Shown in pieces: positions 39,263 to 48,938 of a stretch of 52,166 nt of DNA. A model generated the notes under the pieces. The model searched no databases, was not told the origin of the DNA, and saw only the letters and a program-made list of their open reading frames with translations. Every line of letters begins with the position of its first letter. The first letter of the stretch is position 1. The position numbers and the translations under genes are program-made. Origin of the DNA: an uncultured Bacteroidales bacterium (GTDB taxonomy: Bacteria; Bacteroidota; Bacteroidia; Bacteroidales; UBA932); NCBI GenBank assembly GCA_947306365.1, contig CAMZGD010000017.1, positions 1-52,166 on the forward strand, in the 5' to 3' direction.

Positions 39263-42076
39263 ATGAAGAGATTCATTTCCATTATCGCTGCCCTGGCCTT
39301 CGGCCTGGGTAATTTTGTATCTGCCCAGCAGATGCCCCCGATTCCGGTCGATCCGCAAGTCCGCATCGGCCAGCTTGAAAACGGCCTGACCTACTATATC
39401 CGGCACAACGAGGAGCCGAAGGGCCAGGCGAACTTCTACATCGCCCAGAAAGTGGGTTCCATCCTCGAAGACGAATCGCAGCGCGGCCTCGCGCACTTCC
39501 TGGAACACATGTGTTTCAACGGTACGGAGCATTTCCCGGGCAACGGCGTGGTAAAATACTGCGAATCGATCGGCGTGAAGTTCGGCGCCGACCTGAATGC
39601 CTATACGAGTATCGACGAAACCGTCTACAATATCGACAACGTGCCGGTGGAAAAGGTGCCTGAGGCCATCGATTCCTGCCTGTGGATCCTGCATGACTGG
39701 GCCGACGGCCTGCTGCTGACCCCGGAAGACATCGACGGCGAGCGCGGCGTGATCCACGAGGAGTGGCGCAGCCGCCAGAACGCCCAGATGCGTCTCTATG
39801 AGAAGATCCTGCCCGCCATCTACCCGAACAACAAATATGCGGACCGCATGCCGATCGGCCTGATGGAGGTCGTGGACAACTTCCCGTACCAGGTACTGCG
39901 CGACTATTATGAGAAATGGTACCGTCCCGACCAGCAGGGCATCGTGGTGGTCGGCGACATCGACGTGGAGGCGGTGGAAGGCAAGATCAAGGACATCTTC
40001 GGCACGATCGCGAAGCCCGTGGATCCCGCGGAGCGCTACTACGTTCCGGTCGAGGATAATGAGGAAACCATCGTCTGCCTGGCTTCCGACAAGGAATTCC
40101 CGTATGCCCAGGCATTCCTCTTCTGGAAGCACGACGCCTATCCGGACAACATGAAGGGCGACATGAACTACCTGGTTTACAAGTATGCCGTCGGCATGGC
40201 CGACATGATGCTCAACGAGCGTCTGCAGGAACTGACGAAACTGCCCGAACCGCCCTTCATGATGGCCCAGTTCGGCGGTGACGAGGACTACTTCCTGGCC
40301 AAGACCAAGAAGTCGTATATGGGCGTCCTGGTCTGCGGGGAGAACCAGCTTGAGAATGCCGTGACGACGGTCTGGCGCGAAATCCTCCGCGCCAAGCGCG
40401 GCGGTTTCACGGCCAGCGAATACGAACGTGCCCGCAGCGAATACCTGAGCCAGGTCGAAAACAGCTACAATGCGCGGGAAAAGAAGAACAGCCGTTCCTA
40501 CTGCCAGGAATACGTGCGCCATTTCATCGATGCCGAGCCGATCATGGGCGTGGAGAACGAATATGCCCTTGCCCAGCAGCTCTGCCCGAACATTCCGGTC
40601 GAAGTGGTGAACCAGCTGTTCGCGCAAATGGTGGAAGAGGGGAAGAACCTCGTGGTGGCCTGCATGCTTCCCGAGAAGGAAGGCGTCACGTATCCTACGG
40701 ATGCGGAAATGCAGCAGGCCCTCGCCGCTGTCGCGGCTGAAGATATCGAGCCGTACAAGGAGGAAGTCTCCAACGAGCCGCTGATCGCCCAGCTGCCCAA
40801 GCCCGGCAAGATCAAGAAAACACAGAACGGCCCGCTCGGCTATGCCAAGTACATCCTTTCGAACGGCGCGACCGTTTATGTGAAGCCTACGGATTTCAAC
40901 AAGGACCAGGTGATCCTGCGCGCCTTCAGTGACGGCGGCACCTCGCTCTATCCGGAAAGTGAAGCCATCAACCTGAAGAACATCGGCGTCTTCACCGAAG
41001 GCGGCGTCGGCAACTTCAGTTCAACCGCCCTGACCAAGGCGCTGGCCGGCAAACAGGCGAGCGCCAGTCCGTTCATCAGCCTCCTGGAGGAGGGGATCAA
41101 TGCTTCCTCCACCCCGAAAGACCTGGAGACGATGTTCCAGCTCGTTTATCTCCGGTTCACGGCGCCCCGTACCGATGATGACGCCTTCGCATCCTGGAAG
41201 AACCGGATGCACGCCCAGCTCGTCAACCAGGAGGCCCAGCCGATGTCCGCTTTCCAGGACACCCTCTACAAAGTCATCTACAACGACAATCCCCGCCAGA
41301 CGATGATGAAGGCGGCCGACCTCGATCAGGTTGACTACCACCGTATCATGGAGATTGCCAGGGAGCGTTTCGCCAATGCCGCCGATTTCACCTTCACCAT
41401 CACCGGTGCCTTCACCATCGACGAGATCCGTCCCCTGATCGAGCAGTACATCGCTTCGCTGCCCGGCAAGGGCAAGAAGGAGAAGGCCGAGGAAGTGCTC
41501 AACTTCGCGACCGGCCGGAATGAAGTCGTTTTCGCCAAGCAAATGGAGGTTCCGATGGCCATCGTCCTCTACCTGGAGTCCGGCAAGGGTACCTGGGACC
41601 TGAAGAATGACCTGACGATGGACATTGCACACCAGATCCTCGACATCATCTATACCGAGGAGATTCGCGAAAAGGAAGGCGGAACCTATGGCGTGAGCAC
41701 GAACGGCGGGTACAATGTACAGCCCAAGACCACGGATGAGTTCATCCAGATTGTCTACCAGACCAGCCCCGAGGACTACGAGCGCCTGAACACGCGGATC
41801 GAAGAACTGCTGAATGAATTCGCACAGAACGGTCCTGCAGAGGCCAGCCTCCAGAAGGTAAAGGACTATATGCACAAGAAGCACGCGGAGAATCTCCGTG
41901 ACAACTACTTCTGGGCAAACGTCCTCCGGGAATACCTGAAATACGGTGTCGACGCCATTACCGGCTACGACGAGATGCTCGATTCCATCACGGCCGATGA
42001 CGTCCGTGGTGCCATCGAACACTTGCTGAACCAGGGTAACCAGGCTAAAGTGGTCATGTACGGCGTAGCCGAATAA
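39263..42076 (+). CDS. M16-family (insulinase-like) zinc peptidase, periplasmic
   Basis: The product is 937 residues with a signal peptide (MKRFISIIAALAFGLGNFVSAQ). The N-terminal M16 unit holds the inverted zinc motif HFLEH (H78-E81-H82) with the third ligand in GERGVIHEEW. The C-terminal half repeats the fold (about residues 500-935) without the zinc site, so a single chain forms the closed peptide chamber, like pitrilysin. It degrades oligopeptides in the periplasm. It is followed at 34 nt by upp and then the PrsW-like gene, possibly one operon from the promoter at 39223, though a functional link is not obvious. Confidence 0.95.
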   Translation: MKRFISIIAALAFGLGNFVSAQQMPPIPVDPQVRIGQLENGLTYYIRHNEEPKGQANFYIAQKVGSILEDESQRGLAHFLEHMCFNGTEHFPGNGVVKYCESIGVKFGADLNAYTSIDETVYNIDNVPVEKVPEAIDSCLWILHDWADGLLLTPEDIDGERGVIHEEWRSRQNAQMRLYEKILPAIYPNNKYADRMPIGLMEVVDNFPYQVLRDYYEKWYRPDQQGIVVVGDIDVEAVEGKIKDIFGTIAKPVDPAERYYVPVEDNEETIVCLASDKEFPYAQAFLFWKHDAYPDNMKGDMNYLVYKYAVGMADMMLNERLQELTKLPEPPFMMAQFGGDEDYFLAKTKKSYMGVLVCGENQLENAVTTVWREILRAKRGGFTASEYERARSEYLSQVENSYNAREKKNSRSYCQEYVRHFIDAEPIMGVENEYALAQQLCPNIPVEVVNQLFAQMVEEGKNLVVACMLPEKEGVTYPTDAEMQQALAAVAAEDIEPYKEEVSNEPLIAQLPKPGKIKKTQNGPLGYAKYILSNGATVYVKPTDFNKDQVILRAFSDGGTSLYPESEAINLKNIGVFTEGGVGNFSSTALTKALAGKQASASPFISLLEEGINASSTPKDLETMFQLVYLRFTAPRTDDDAFASWKNRMHAQLVNQEAQPMSAFQDTLYKVIYNDNPRQTMMKAADLDQVDYHRIMEIARERFANAADFTFTITGAFTIDEIRPLIEQYIASLPGKGKKEKAEEVLNFATGRNEVVFAKQMEVPMAIVLYLESGKGTWDLKNDLTMDIAHQILDIIYTEEIREKEGGTYGVSTNGGYNVQPKTTDEFIQIVYQTSPEDYERLNTRIEELLNEFAQNGPAEASLQKVKDYMHKKHAENLRDNYFWANVLREYLKYGVDAITGYDEMLDSITADDVRGAIEHLLNQGNQAKVVMYGVAE

Positions 42077-42110
42077 AGCGACAGTATCTGAATGATTAAA
42101 GCATAAAGAA

Positions 42111-42740
42111 ATGAGCCAGCTCCATATTATCGACCACCCCATGATCCAGCACAAGCTGTCGATCATGCGCGACATCCACACCGGATCCAAAGACTTCCGT
42201 GAACTGCTCAAGGAGATCTCCCTGCTGATGGGCTACGAAGTGACCCGCGATCTCCCGCTCGAACCCGTCGAGATCGAAACCCCCATGCGAAAGATGACCG
42301 CCCGTGTCATCTCCGGCAAGAAACTGGCCATCGTGCCGATCCTGCGTGCAGGACTCGGCATGGTGGACGGCCTGCTGACGCTGCTGCCCGTCGCCAAGGT
42401 CGGCCATATCGGCCTGTACCGCGACGAGACCACGCACCAGCCGGTATCGTACTACTGCAAGATGCCTTTCGACATCGACCAGCGTCTGGTGATCGTCACC
42501 GACCCGATGCTCGCCACCGGCGGCAGCGCATCCGACGCCCTTACGATGCTCAAGAACCTCGGCTGCCAGCACCTGCGCCTGATGTGCCTCGTGGCTGCGC
42601 CCGAAGGCGTCAAGCGGCTGCAGCAGGATCATCCCGACGTGGATATCTACGTGGCCGCCCTGGACGAGGAACTCAACAGCGACGCCTATATCCTTCCGGG
42701 TCTTGGCGACGCCGGCGACCGCATTTTCGGTACGAAATAG
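42111..42740 (+). CDS. upp: Uracil phosphoribosyltransferase
   Basis: This 209-residue enzyme converts uracil and PRPP to UMP in pyrimidine salvage. The type I PRTase core is present: the 13-residue PRPP loop in [31 protein letters not shown] for the flexible loop, GHIGLYRDE, and the uracil-binding C-terminal [17 protein letters not shown]. It is a complete, typical family member. The last base of its TAG stop is the first base of the GTG start of the next gene, implying coupled translation. With the TGS-uridine kinase at 35.8 kb it gives the cell two routes to UMP. Confidence 0.96.
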   Translation: MSQLHIIDHPMIQHKLSIMRDIHTGSKDFRELLKEISLLMGYEVTRDLPLEPVEIETPMRKMTARVISGKKLAIVPILRAGLGMVDGLLTLLPVAKVGHIGLYRDETTHQPVSYYCKMPFDIDQRLVIVTDPMLATGGSASDALTMLKNLGCQHLRLMCLVAAPEGVKRLQQDHPDVDIYVAALDEELNSDAYILPGLGDAGDRIFGTK

Positions 42741-43729
42741 TGATCGGGCTGTACATACTGTCGGCCGTTCCCCTGGCGCTGTTCATCATCCTGCTTCTGG
42801 TGATGGACTCCTTCGCCCTGACAAAATGGTCAACCCTGCTGCAATGCATTGTGGCAGGGATGGCCATGTTCATGGTCTCCTGGCTGGTCTGCCGGATTCC
42901 GGCACTGGGGGATAACAGGCTGGCCGTCTCGACCATTCAGGAACTGCTCAAAGGTTCCGTCATCTATATGCTCATCGCCCGGCGCAAGGTCGGGCTGCTG
43001 GGCGACGCGACCATCTACGGCTCCGCCGTCGGCGCCGGCTTCGGCCTGCTGTCAAGCATCTTCTATCTGACCGCCCACGGCGGCGCGGATGTCCTGCACA
43101 CGGTCTTCCTCGGGTTCGAGGCGGCCGTGATGCACATCGGCTGCACGTCCACCCTGGCCATGGCCTTGATCATGGTCCATCAGGACCGGTTCGGCGAATC
43201 CCGTACCGCCAAGGTAGTCGGTTCCTTCGTGGCCTTCCTGGCAGCCATCCTGATCCACTACGTACACGCGCTGGAGCCTATCAATCCGATCGTACTGACG
43301 TCCCTGCTGATCGTCTATTTCGTCGTCAGCAAGCATTCGCTGTTCAAGAAGGACAGCAAGTACGTCCACGACTGGCTGGACGCGGGCATCAACAACGAAA
43401 TCTCCCTGCTGGGTGCCGTCCGGCGGGGGGACTTCTCCGCGACGAAAGCGGGGGCGTACCTGCTGTCGCTGAAAGACCGTTTCGAGCCGGAGACCTTCTT
43501 CGACATGTACTGCTACATCCAGAATTATCTGGAGCTTTCAATCGCTGCCCGGAGCAACCTGATCCTGAAGGAAGCGGGGCTCGACCCGGTCCGTGACCCG
43601 GACAACCCGTCGCGCCTGTCGGAGATGGTGGCGCTCAGAAAAAGGATCGGCCCGACGGCGGAACTCGCCCTCAGGCCGATCGTAGACCGGAACCAGGTCA
43701 ACCGCTGGGCGCTGAACAACCTTATCTGA
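42740..43729 (+). CDS. Degenerate PrsW-like intramembrane protein
   Basis: The product is 329 residues from GTG 42740, overlapping the upp stop by one base; it starts in the first of about seven or eight helices (IGLYILSAVPLALFIILLLV). Membrane residues 60-210 follow the PrsW pattern, but with changes at the key sites: QELLKG where active PrsW has EExxK, GFGLLSSIFYL where an EN pair is usual, and MHIGCTS keeping the His. Loss of two of the Glu residues suggests a non-catalytic relative of the intramembrane protease. The cytosolic tail from about residue 215 (YVHDWLDAGINNEISLLG...) has no domain I recognise. It overlaps the convergent thioredoxin gene by 8 nt. Confidence 0.65.
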   Translation: MIGLYILSAVPLALFIILLLVMDSFALTKWSTLLQCIVAGMAMFMVSWLVCRIPALGDNRLAVSTIQELLKGSVIYMLIARRKVGLLGDATIYGSAVGAGFGLLSSIFYLTAHGGADVLHTVFLGFEAAVMHIGCTSTLAMALIMVHQDRFGESRTAKVVGSFVAFLAAILIHYVHALEPINPIVLTSLLIVYFVVSKHSLFKKDSKYVHDWLDAGINNEISLLGAVRRGDFSATKAGAYLLSLKDRFEPETFFDMYCYIQNYLELSIAARSNLILKEAGLDPVRDPDNPSRLSEMVALRKRIGPTAELALRPIVDRNQVNRWALNNLI

Positions 43730-44285
43730 GGTCGTCCTGCGCTTCGAGAAGCGCCTGCAGCGCAGCCGCCGTGAAGGCGATGCCGGCAATCTTTCCGTCC
43801 GGGTCAAGCAGGAACATCGTGGGAATCCAATGGAGATCGAAAGCGGTCGAAATTGGATTCTCTTTCATTTTGATGCCGTTGCACAGCTGTAGCCAGGCTA
43901 TTTCGTGCTCGACGCAATAGTCGGTCAGGGCCTGCTTGTCGGTATCGAACGACACGCCCACGAACTGTACGCCTTTCGGTGCATACGTCGCATAAAGTTC
44001 TTTCATGGCCGGCACTTCAGCCCGGCAGTCCTTGCACCAGGTCGCCCAATAGTCCAGGACGACATAGTTTCCGCGGAAATCGTTCAGGCGGACCGGCTCG
44101 CCGGCTACGTCGGGCGCTTCAAAGTCGGGCGCTTCGGTTCCGATGGCCAGGTTCGGCAAATACTGGCTCATGTCGACGGCTTCAGCAGCCGGGGCCTCCG
44201 GCGCGGGGGCGGGCGTCTTTTTCTGCTTGTTGCAGCCGGCTGCCAGGATCAGCAGCGCCGCTGCGAGGATGAGGATTCTTTTCAT
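43722..44285 (-). CDS. Thioredoxin-fold (TlpA/ResA-like) lipoprotein
   Basis: The 187-residue protein starts with a lipoprotein signal peptide (ILILAAALLILAAGC), then a Pro/Ala-rich linker (APAPEAPAAEA) and an AhpC/TSA-type thioredoxin domain. The redox-active pair is in WATWCKDCRAEVP, the cis-Pro in HWIPTMFLLDPDGKI, and the central insert IGTEAPDFEAPDVAGE is typical of TlpA. It would act as a periplasmic disulfide reductase or in maturation of thiol proteins. It lies 3 nt after the hemerythrin-LuxR regulator in the same transcript, which hints at redox or nitrosative stress control. Confidence 0.93.
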   Translation of the reverse strand: MKRILILAAALLILAAGCNKQKKTPAPAPEAPAAEAVDMSQYLPNLAIGTEAPDFEAPDVAGEPVRLNDFRGNYVVLDYWATWCKDCRAEVPAMKELYATYAPKGVQFVGVSFDTDKQALTDYCVEHEIAWLQLCNGIKMKENPISTAFDLHWIPTMFLLDPDGKIAGIAFTAAALQALLEAQDDLR

Positions 44286-44288
44286 GGT

Positions 44289-45224
44289 TTATTCAATGGA
44301 ATTGATGTCGATCAGGTTGTTCAGGATGGCGTAGGCCGTCAGGCCCGCCACGGTCTTGATGCCGATCTTGCGGGTGATGTTCTTGCGGTGGGTTATGACG
44401 GTGTTGATGGAGATGTTGTGCCGGTCGGCGATTTCCTTGTTGAGCAGGCCCTGCGCTACGCTCACGAGGATTTCCTTCTCACGTTCGGAAAGCGCTTCCC
44501 GCCCGGCATCGGCTTCGTGGCCGGTCTCGGCGCGGGCATACCGTCCCGGCGATTCCAGCATCCGGACCATCGGGACCAGCACGTCGTCTTCGATGCAGGT
44601 ATGGTGGTCCAGGTCCTGCTGCAGGTTGTAGATCGAAAGCAGCACGCTGATGCGCCGCCGGTTGTCGCAGACATCCGGCAGGGACTTCATGATCAGGTTC
44701 TTCAGGTCGGAAAGCGTCTCCTGGATATGGGCGTGGTTGTCCTCGAACCGGTCGATCGTGAAGCTGGTGTTGCGGTTTCCGGCAAGCAGGTTCCGCACAT
44801 AGGGGATGACCGAACGCTCCTCGTAGTCGAAATGCCGCTGCAGTTCCGTGCGGTAGTCGGCGAAGAACTTGCGGATGACCTGCTTCTGCGTCGGTGTGCA
44901 GGGCTCGATCAGCGCTTCCAGGGCGGTGTCGAGCTCGACAAGCGAGCGGTTGACGTAGTAGTCGTGCGATTCGTTGAGATAGTGCAGGATGTCGGTAAGG
45001 CGGCAGTCGCGGAGCTTTTCCGGGGCCGGCCGGAAGTCCGGGTCGGCATAGACCTCACTCAGCAGCAGGAACGTGTCCGGATCGACGTCGGCTTCCGTGC
45101 AGATGTCCTCCACCGTGCGGTCGCCGAACCGCTGGTCGATGCCGAAACGGGGGAGCAGGCCCAGCAGGTGGAAATCACGCTCCACAAGGTCGGCCATCTT
45201 CATTTTTTTGCTGAAATGCATCAT
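44289..45224 (-). CDS. Hemerythrin-domain LuxR-type transcription regulator
   Basis: The 311-residue protein joins three parts. Residues 15-65 resemble the ScdA/RIC N-terminal domain (FGIDQRFGDRTVEDICTEADVD), but the Cys-Cys pair of true ScdA is absent. Residues 75-225 are a four-helix hemerythrin-like domain with di-iron ligands: ESHDYYV, LQRHFDYEE, EDNHAHI and LDHHTCIEDD. Residues 240-300 are a LuxR/FixJ HTH (LSEREKEILVSVAQGLLNKEIADRHNISINTVITH). A di-iron sensor of O2, NO or iron controlling transcription is a reasonable inference. Promoter at 45251; the thioredoxin lipoprotein follows 3 nt downstream. Confidence 0.88.
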   Translation of the reverse strand: MMHFSKKMKMADLVERDFHLLGLLPRFGIDQRFGDRTVEDICTEADVDPDTFLLLSEVYADPDFRPAPEKLRDCRLTDILHYLNESHDYYVNRSLVELDTALEALIEPCTPTQKQVIRKFFADYRTELQRHFDYEERSVIPYVRNLLAGNRNTSFTIDRFEDNHAHIQETLSDLKNLIMKSLPDVCDNRRRISVLLSIYNLQQDLDHHTCIEDDVLVPMVRMLESPGRYARAETGHEADAGREALSEREKEILVSVAQGLLNKEIADRHNISINTVITHRKNITRKIGIKTVAGLTAYAILNNLIDINSIE

Positions 45225-45250
45225 ACGGTCAAGCGGTTGTATTTCGTTTG

Positions 45251-45258
45251 CAAAAGTA
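45251..45258 (-). promoter_or_regulatory. -7 box TACTTTTG of the hemerythrin-LuxR unit
   Basis: A TAnnTTTG match on the minus strand, 26 nt before ATG 45224, squeezed into the 42-bp gap after the M1 peptidase gene. Confidence 0.55.
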
Positions 45259-45266
45259 ACGAATTT

Positions 45267-47597
45267 TCAGGGTTGCAGCAAGTAGCCGGCCGCCTGCAAT
45301 ACCTTGGTCTTCAGCAGGGGATGCAGTTCCGGATGGGAAGCCAGGAAGGATTCGACGGCTTCTTTCGCAGCTGGTGCGGTCTGCGGCCCGAGGATGCGCC
45401 TGCACCAGGAAGCCGGGAAGAAGATGTCGCCCGTGCGCTGGATCTCGGGCAGGATCTCCAGGGCGGGACGGATATAGGCGACGGCCTCGTCGCGCCGAAG
45501 CGGATGGCAGAGCAGGTCGAGGGCGGCGAGGACCCGTGATTCCGGCCGGCGGTTCTCCACGAGCAGCAGCGACTGGAAGAAGGCTTCCCGGTCTGCACGG
45601 TCGGGCTCGGCGGCCTGCACCACGAAATCGAACGTAGCCAGCCTGTCGGGATGCGGGATGCGTTCTCGTTGCGTGTCCCGGATGGCGTCGGCCCGTTCGG
45701 GGAACCGGAGCATCAGCTGATAGGAGAGGTTGGTATAGTCATTTTCACCCAGTGTCAGGCCATGGGGCGGTTGCTGTCGCTCCCAGAGGGCATAGAGCCA
45801 GTCGCAGGTCCTCGGCCCCTCCGCCAGGTAGAAAAGGGTACGGAAAGCCTGCAGGCGGATGTCGTGGGGACGTTCGCTATCAAGAACGATTTGGAGAAGC
45901 GTCTCTTCCAGTTGCGTCGCTCTGTTTTTTGTCCCGCTCCGCCAGGCGTCGGCTGCATAGCCGAGCAGGGAGCCGAAGATGAGGCTGTTTTGCTCCTGGA
46001 GGAGCTGTCCGGCCGCCCAGTCGACGAATCGCTCCGCATCCAGCCGTTTCCGCCACACATTCTCATAAAGATTCATCAGCGAGCGGAGGCGCGCCGTTTC
46101 GTCGAGTACCGGGTACTGGGCATAAGCCTGTCCTGCCTGCTCTTCGTCAAGCGGAAACCAGCCGTAGGCCATGACGTCGGCCGCATATTCGTCGGGGGAG
46201 AGGCAAGGCATGCCGGGTTCTTTCACCCAGTGGCGGCTCCACGCGTCGATGTCGAAAGCGGCCTGCGGACTGAGGGCGGCAATCAGGTCGTCCCAGGTGG
46301 CATTGCCGTAGGCGTAAGTCCGAAGATAGGTCTGCAAGCCCTTTCGGAAGGCTTCCGCACCCATCTTCCGGGCGAGCATGTCCATCACGACGGGCGCCTT
46401 GTCGTAGATGATGTTGCCGTAGATGAGCCCGGCGTTCTGCAGATTGTCGAGCGGACGCCGGATCGCATTGGAACCGACCGTGCGGTCCTCCGCATAAGCA
46501 GGCGCATAGTACGACTTCAAGTCGTTCAGCCGGTGGTTGACGGACGGGAAGGCCGGCCGGACTATCTGCGCAGCGAACCAGTTGGCGAATACCTCCTTGG
46601 TCCATACGTCGTCGAACCATTTCATCGTCACATAGTCGCCGAACCACATATGGGCGGTCTCGTGGGCGATGAGCTGTGCCCGGTCGAGCCGTTCGGCCTC
46701 CGTGGGCGCGGGGCCCAGGAAGATGCGCCGGTCGTTGTAGAGCGTGGCGCCGGTGTGTTCCATGCCTCCGTACTGGAAGTCCGGCAGGACGATGAAGTCG
46801 TATTTGGCAAAGGGATAGGGGATGCCCGTGTATTCTTCCAGGTAGTCGAGCGCATCGAAGACCAGCCGGAAGATGTCGGATTGCTGGGCCAGTCTGGCGG
46901 GATCGGTCTCCCGGTAATACATCGAGATGGTCCGGCCGCCGCGTTCTGCGAAGGTGCGCTCGAACTTTCCGGCCACGAACGAGAAGAGATAGGTGCTGAG
47001 CGGCTCGGTCTCCGCGAAGCGGATGGTCTTGCGGTGGTCGGCTTCCGCCGTCTCCTCCTCGATATAGGTATTGGACACGGCCGTCCAATTGTCCGGAACG
47101 GTCAGCGACAGCGTGTACCGGGCCTTGAGGTCCGGCTGGTCGAAGCAGGGAAAGAGCGTGCGCGCGCGGTCGGGAACCAGCAGCGTGTAGAGGAAATCGT
47201 CTCGCCGGTTGAGCGACCGGTCTCCCGCCGTAAAAGCGATTTCGATGCGGTTCTCCCCTTTGACCGTGTGTCTCTTACTGATTATAATGTGTTCATTTTC
47301 AATGTGTACGAATGGCGTATATCCATTGATGCTTAAGGATTCGGGAAAGCCCTTCGCCTTGAAATCCAGAACGATGTCGTCCTTGCGGTCAAGGGTCAGC
47401 CGGATGGTCTCCCGGGCTTCGACGGGCTGGTCCTTTTCAGCTGGAAGATCGAAATGCAGGTCATAGCGGACATCGGCCATGACTGTGCTGCGCGCCTCGG
47501 CCAGTTCTACGGGCACGCCTTCTCCGGGGGTACGGAAACATCCTGCCAACAGGATGGACAGGGCCAGTGTCAGGCCCAGATGAGCAGGCCGGAACAT
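45267..47597 (-). CDS. M1-family aminopeptidase, lipoprotein
   Basis: The product is 776 residues from ATG 47597, which gives a lipoprotein signal peptide (LGLTLALSILLAGC); the frame is open much further upstream but that part is antisense-like read-through of the AtoE gene in another frame. The beta-sandwich N-terminal domain contains LFPCFDQPDLKA, the catalytic domain has GGMEHTG (the GxMEN-type exopeptidase motif), HETAHMWFGD (H312-E313-H316) and the third zinc ligand in WTKEVFANWF. A helical C-terminal domain completes it. It removes N-terminal residues from peptides in the periplasm. Its start overlaps the AtoE gene by 28 nt. Confidence 0.95.
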   Translation of the reverse strand: MFRPAHLGLTLALSILLAGCFRTPGEGVPVELAEARSTVMADVRYDLHFDLPAEKDQPVEARETIRLTLDRKDDIVLDFKAKGFPESLSINGYTPFVHIENEHIIISKRHTVKGENRIEIAFTAGDRSLNRRDDFLYTLLVPDRARTLFPCFDQPDLKARYTLSLTVPDNWTAVSNTYIEEETAEADHRKTIRFAETEPLSTYLFSFVAGKFERTFAERGGRTISMYYRETDPARLAQQSDIFRLVFDALDYLEEYTGIPYPFAKYDFIVLPDFQYGGMEHTGATLYNDRRIFLGPAPTEAERLDRAQLIAHETAHMWFGDYVTMKWFDDVWTKEVFANWFAAQIVRPAFPSVNHRLNDLKSYYAPAYAEDRTVGSNAIRRPLDNLQNAGLIYGNIIYDKAPVVMDMLARKMGAEAFRKGLQTYLRTYAYGNATWDDLIAALSPQAAFDIDAWSRHWVKEPGMPCLSPDEYAADVMAYGWFPLDEEQAGQAYAQYPVLDETARLRSLMNLYENVWRKRLDAERFVDWAAGQLLQEQNSLIFGSLLGYAADAWRSGTKNRATQLEETLLQIVLDSERPHDIRLQAFRTLFYLAEGPRTCDWLYALWERQQPPHGLTLGENDYTNLSYQLMLRFPERADAIRDTQRERIPHPDRLATFDFVVQAAEPDRADREAFFQSLLLVENRRPESRVLAALDLLCHPLRRDEAVAYIRPALEILPEIQRTGDIFFPASWCRRILGPQTAPAAKEAVESFLASHPELHPLLKTKVLQAAGYLLQP

Positions 47598-48919
47598 ATG
47601 ATTAGGCCGGAAACGACCAGGTCGATGAGGCAGAAGCCCATGATGTCCTTCGCGTTGAGTTTCGCGATGGCCAGGGCGGGAATGGCCCAGAAGGGCTGGA
47701 TGAGGTTGGTCCAGGCATCGCCCCAGGCGATGGCCATGCCGGTCAGGCCGGGATCCACGCCCAGGTCGGCGCCCGCCGAGAACATGATGGGCGCCTGGAT
47801 GGCCCAGTGTCCGCCGCCGGAGGGAACGAACATGTTCAGGATCGCGGCGCACAGGAAGGTGAGCAGGGGATAGGTGGTCGGATTGGAGATCGAAATGCAG
47901 GCGTCGCTGATTACCGTACCCAGGCAGATGCCCGATTTGCCCACGCCCATGATGATGCCCATGATGCCGGCGTAGAACGGGAACTGCAGCAGGATGCCCG
48001 CCGCTCCCGTAGCGGCTTTCGTGAAAGCGCCCACATACGCCAGCGGCGTCTTGTGGAGGATGATGCCCAGGAACAGGAAGATCAGGATCACGGTATTGAG
48101 GTCGAGCGAACCGCCCCGGAAGAACAGCTTGATGACGACGTAGGCGAGGCCGAGCAGCGAGATGATCCAACTCAGCAGGCGGCTGTTTTCCATCTTTTCG
48201 GCCGGCGTGTCCGGTTTGGCCGCCAGTTTTTCCGGTTCTTCGCGAAGCAGCAGGGGATCGACCGAAACAACCTGTCCTTCTTTCGGATGCATCAGGGAAT
48301 TGACCAGTACCAATGCAGCGATGACCAGTACGACCATGATGAGGTTGTGCGGATCCAGGACGGTCTGGGAGATCGGTACGGGATTGACGAGCGCGCCGCG
48401 GGTGATTTCCTTCAGCCCCGTGCCCGGCGTGGCCATGGTCAGGGGAATGGAACCGGAAATGCCGGCGTGCCAGACCACGAAGCCGCTGTAGGCCGACGCG
48501 ATCAGCAGGCGATAGTCCACGCCGCGCAGCTTGCGGGCGATTTCCTTGGCGAAAATCACGCCCACGATCAGGCCGAACCCCCAGTTGAGCCAGCAGGCGA
48601 CGGCCGAGACCCCCGTTACGACGGCGATGGCGCCGGCGGGCGTCTTGGGCAGGGAGGCCAGCGCGCTGATGCCTTTCTTGACGACGGGCGCCGCTGCGAG
48701 CGCGGAACCGCACACCAGCACGAGCGCCATCTGCATCGCGAATGCCAGCAGCGACCACACGCCGTTCCCCCAATGCTCGACCACCTCCAGCGGCGTCTGC
48801 CGGCAGACCGGCATGGCGATCAAAAAGGCAACGACGGTCAGGATTACGGCAAAGATAAATGGCTCAGGGAGAAATCGTTGGACGACCTTGACGCAGGCAC
48901 GTATGATTTTCTGGAACAT
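47570..48919 (-). CDS. atoE: Short-chain fatty acid transporter (AtoE family)
   Basis: The 449-residue, roughly twelve-helix membrane protein matches AtoE: WSLLAFAMQMALVLVCGSAL, CWLNWGFGLIVGVIFAKEIAR near the N-terminus, SAYSGFVVWHAGISGSIPL and the conserved NMFVPSGGGHWAIQAPIM near the C-terminus. A loop at residues 205-245 is charged and variable. AtoE proteins are linked to uptake of acetoacetate and short-chain fatty acids; direction in this organism is not known. It leads a two-gene transcript with the M1 peptidase and is divergent from the polyamine transporter operon. Confidence 0.92.
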   Translation of the reverse strand: MFQKIIRACVKVVQRFLPEPFIFAVILTVVAFLIAMPVCRQTPLEVVEHWGNGVWSLLAFAMQMALVLVCGSALAAAPVVKKGISALASLPKTPAGAIAVVTGVSAVACWLNWGFGLIVGVIFAKEIARKLRGVDYRLLIASAYSGFVVWHAGISGSIPLTMATPGTGLKEITRGALVNPVPISQTVLDPHNLIMVVLVIAALVLVNSLMHPKEGQVVSVDPLLLREEPEKLAAKPDTPAEKMENSRLLSWIISLLGLAYVVIKLFFRGGSLDLNTVILIFLFLGIILHKTPLAYVGAFTKAATGAAGILLQFPFYAGIMGIIMGVGKSGICLGTVISDACISISNPTTYPLLTFLCAAILNMFVPSGGGHWAIQAPIMFSAGADLGVDPGLTGMAIAWGDAWTNLIQPFWAIPALAIAKLNAKDIMGFCLIDLVVSGLIICSGLLIWA

Positions 48920-48938
48920 TGCTGCAAAAATTGGTATG

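Noticed and set aside
47598-48773. N-terminal extension making the M1 peptidase a 1168-residue fusion
   Set aside because: The extra codons lie wholly within the AtoE gene in another frame and have shadow-type composition; ATG 47597 gives a proper lipoprotein signal peptide.
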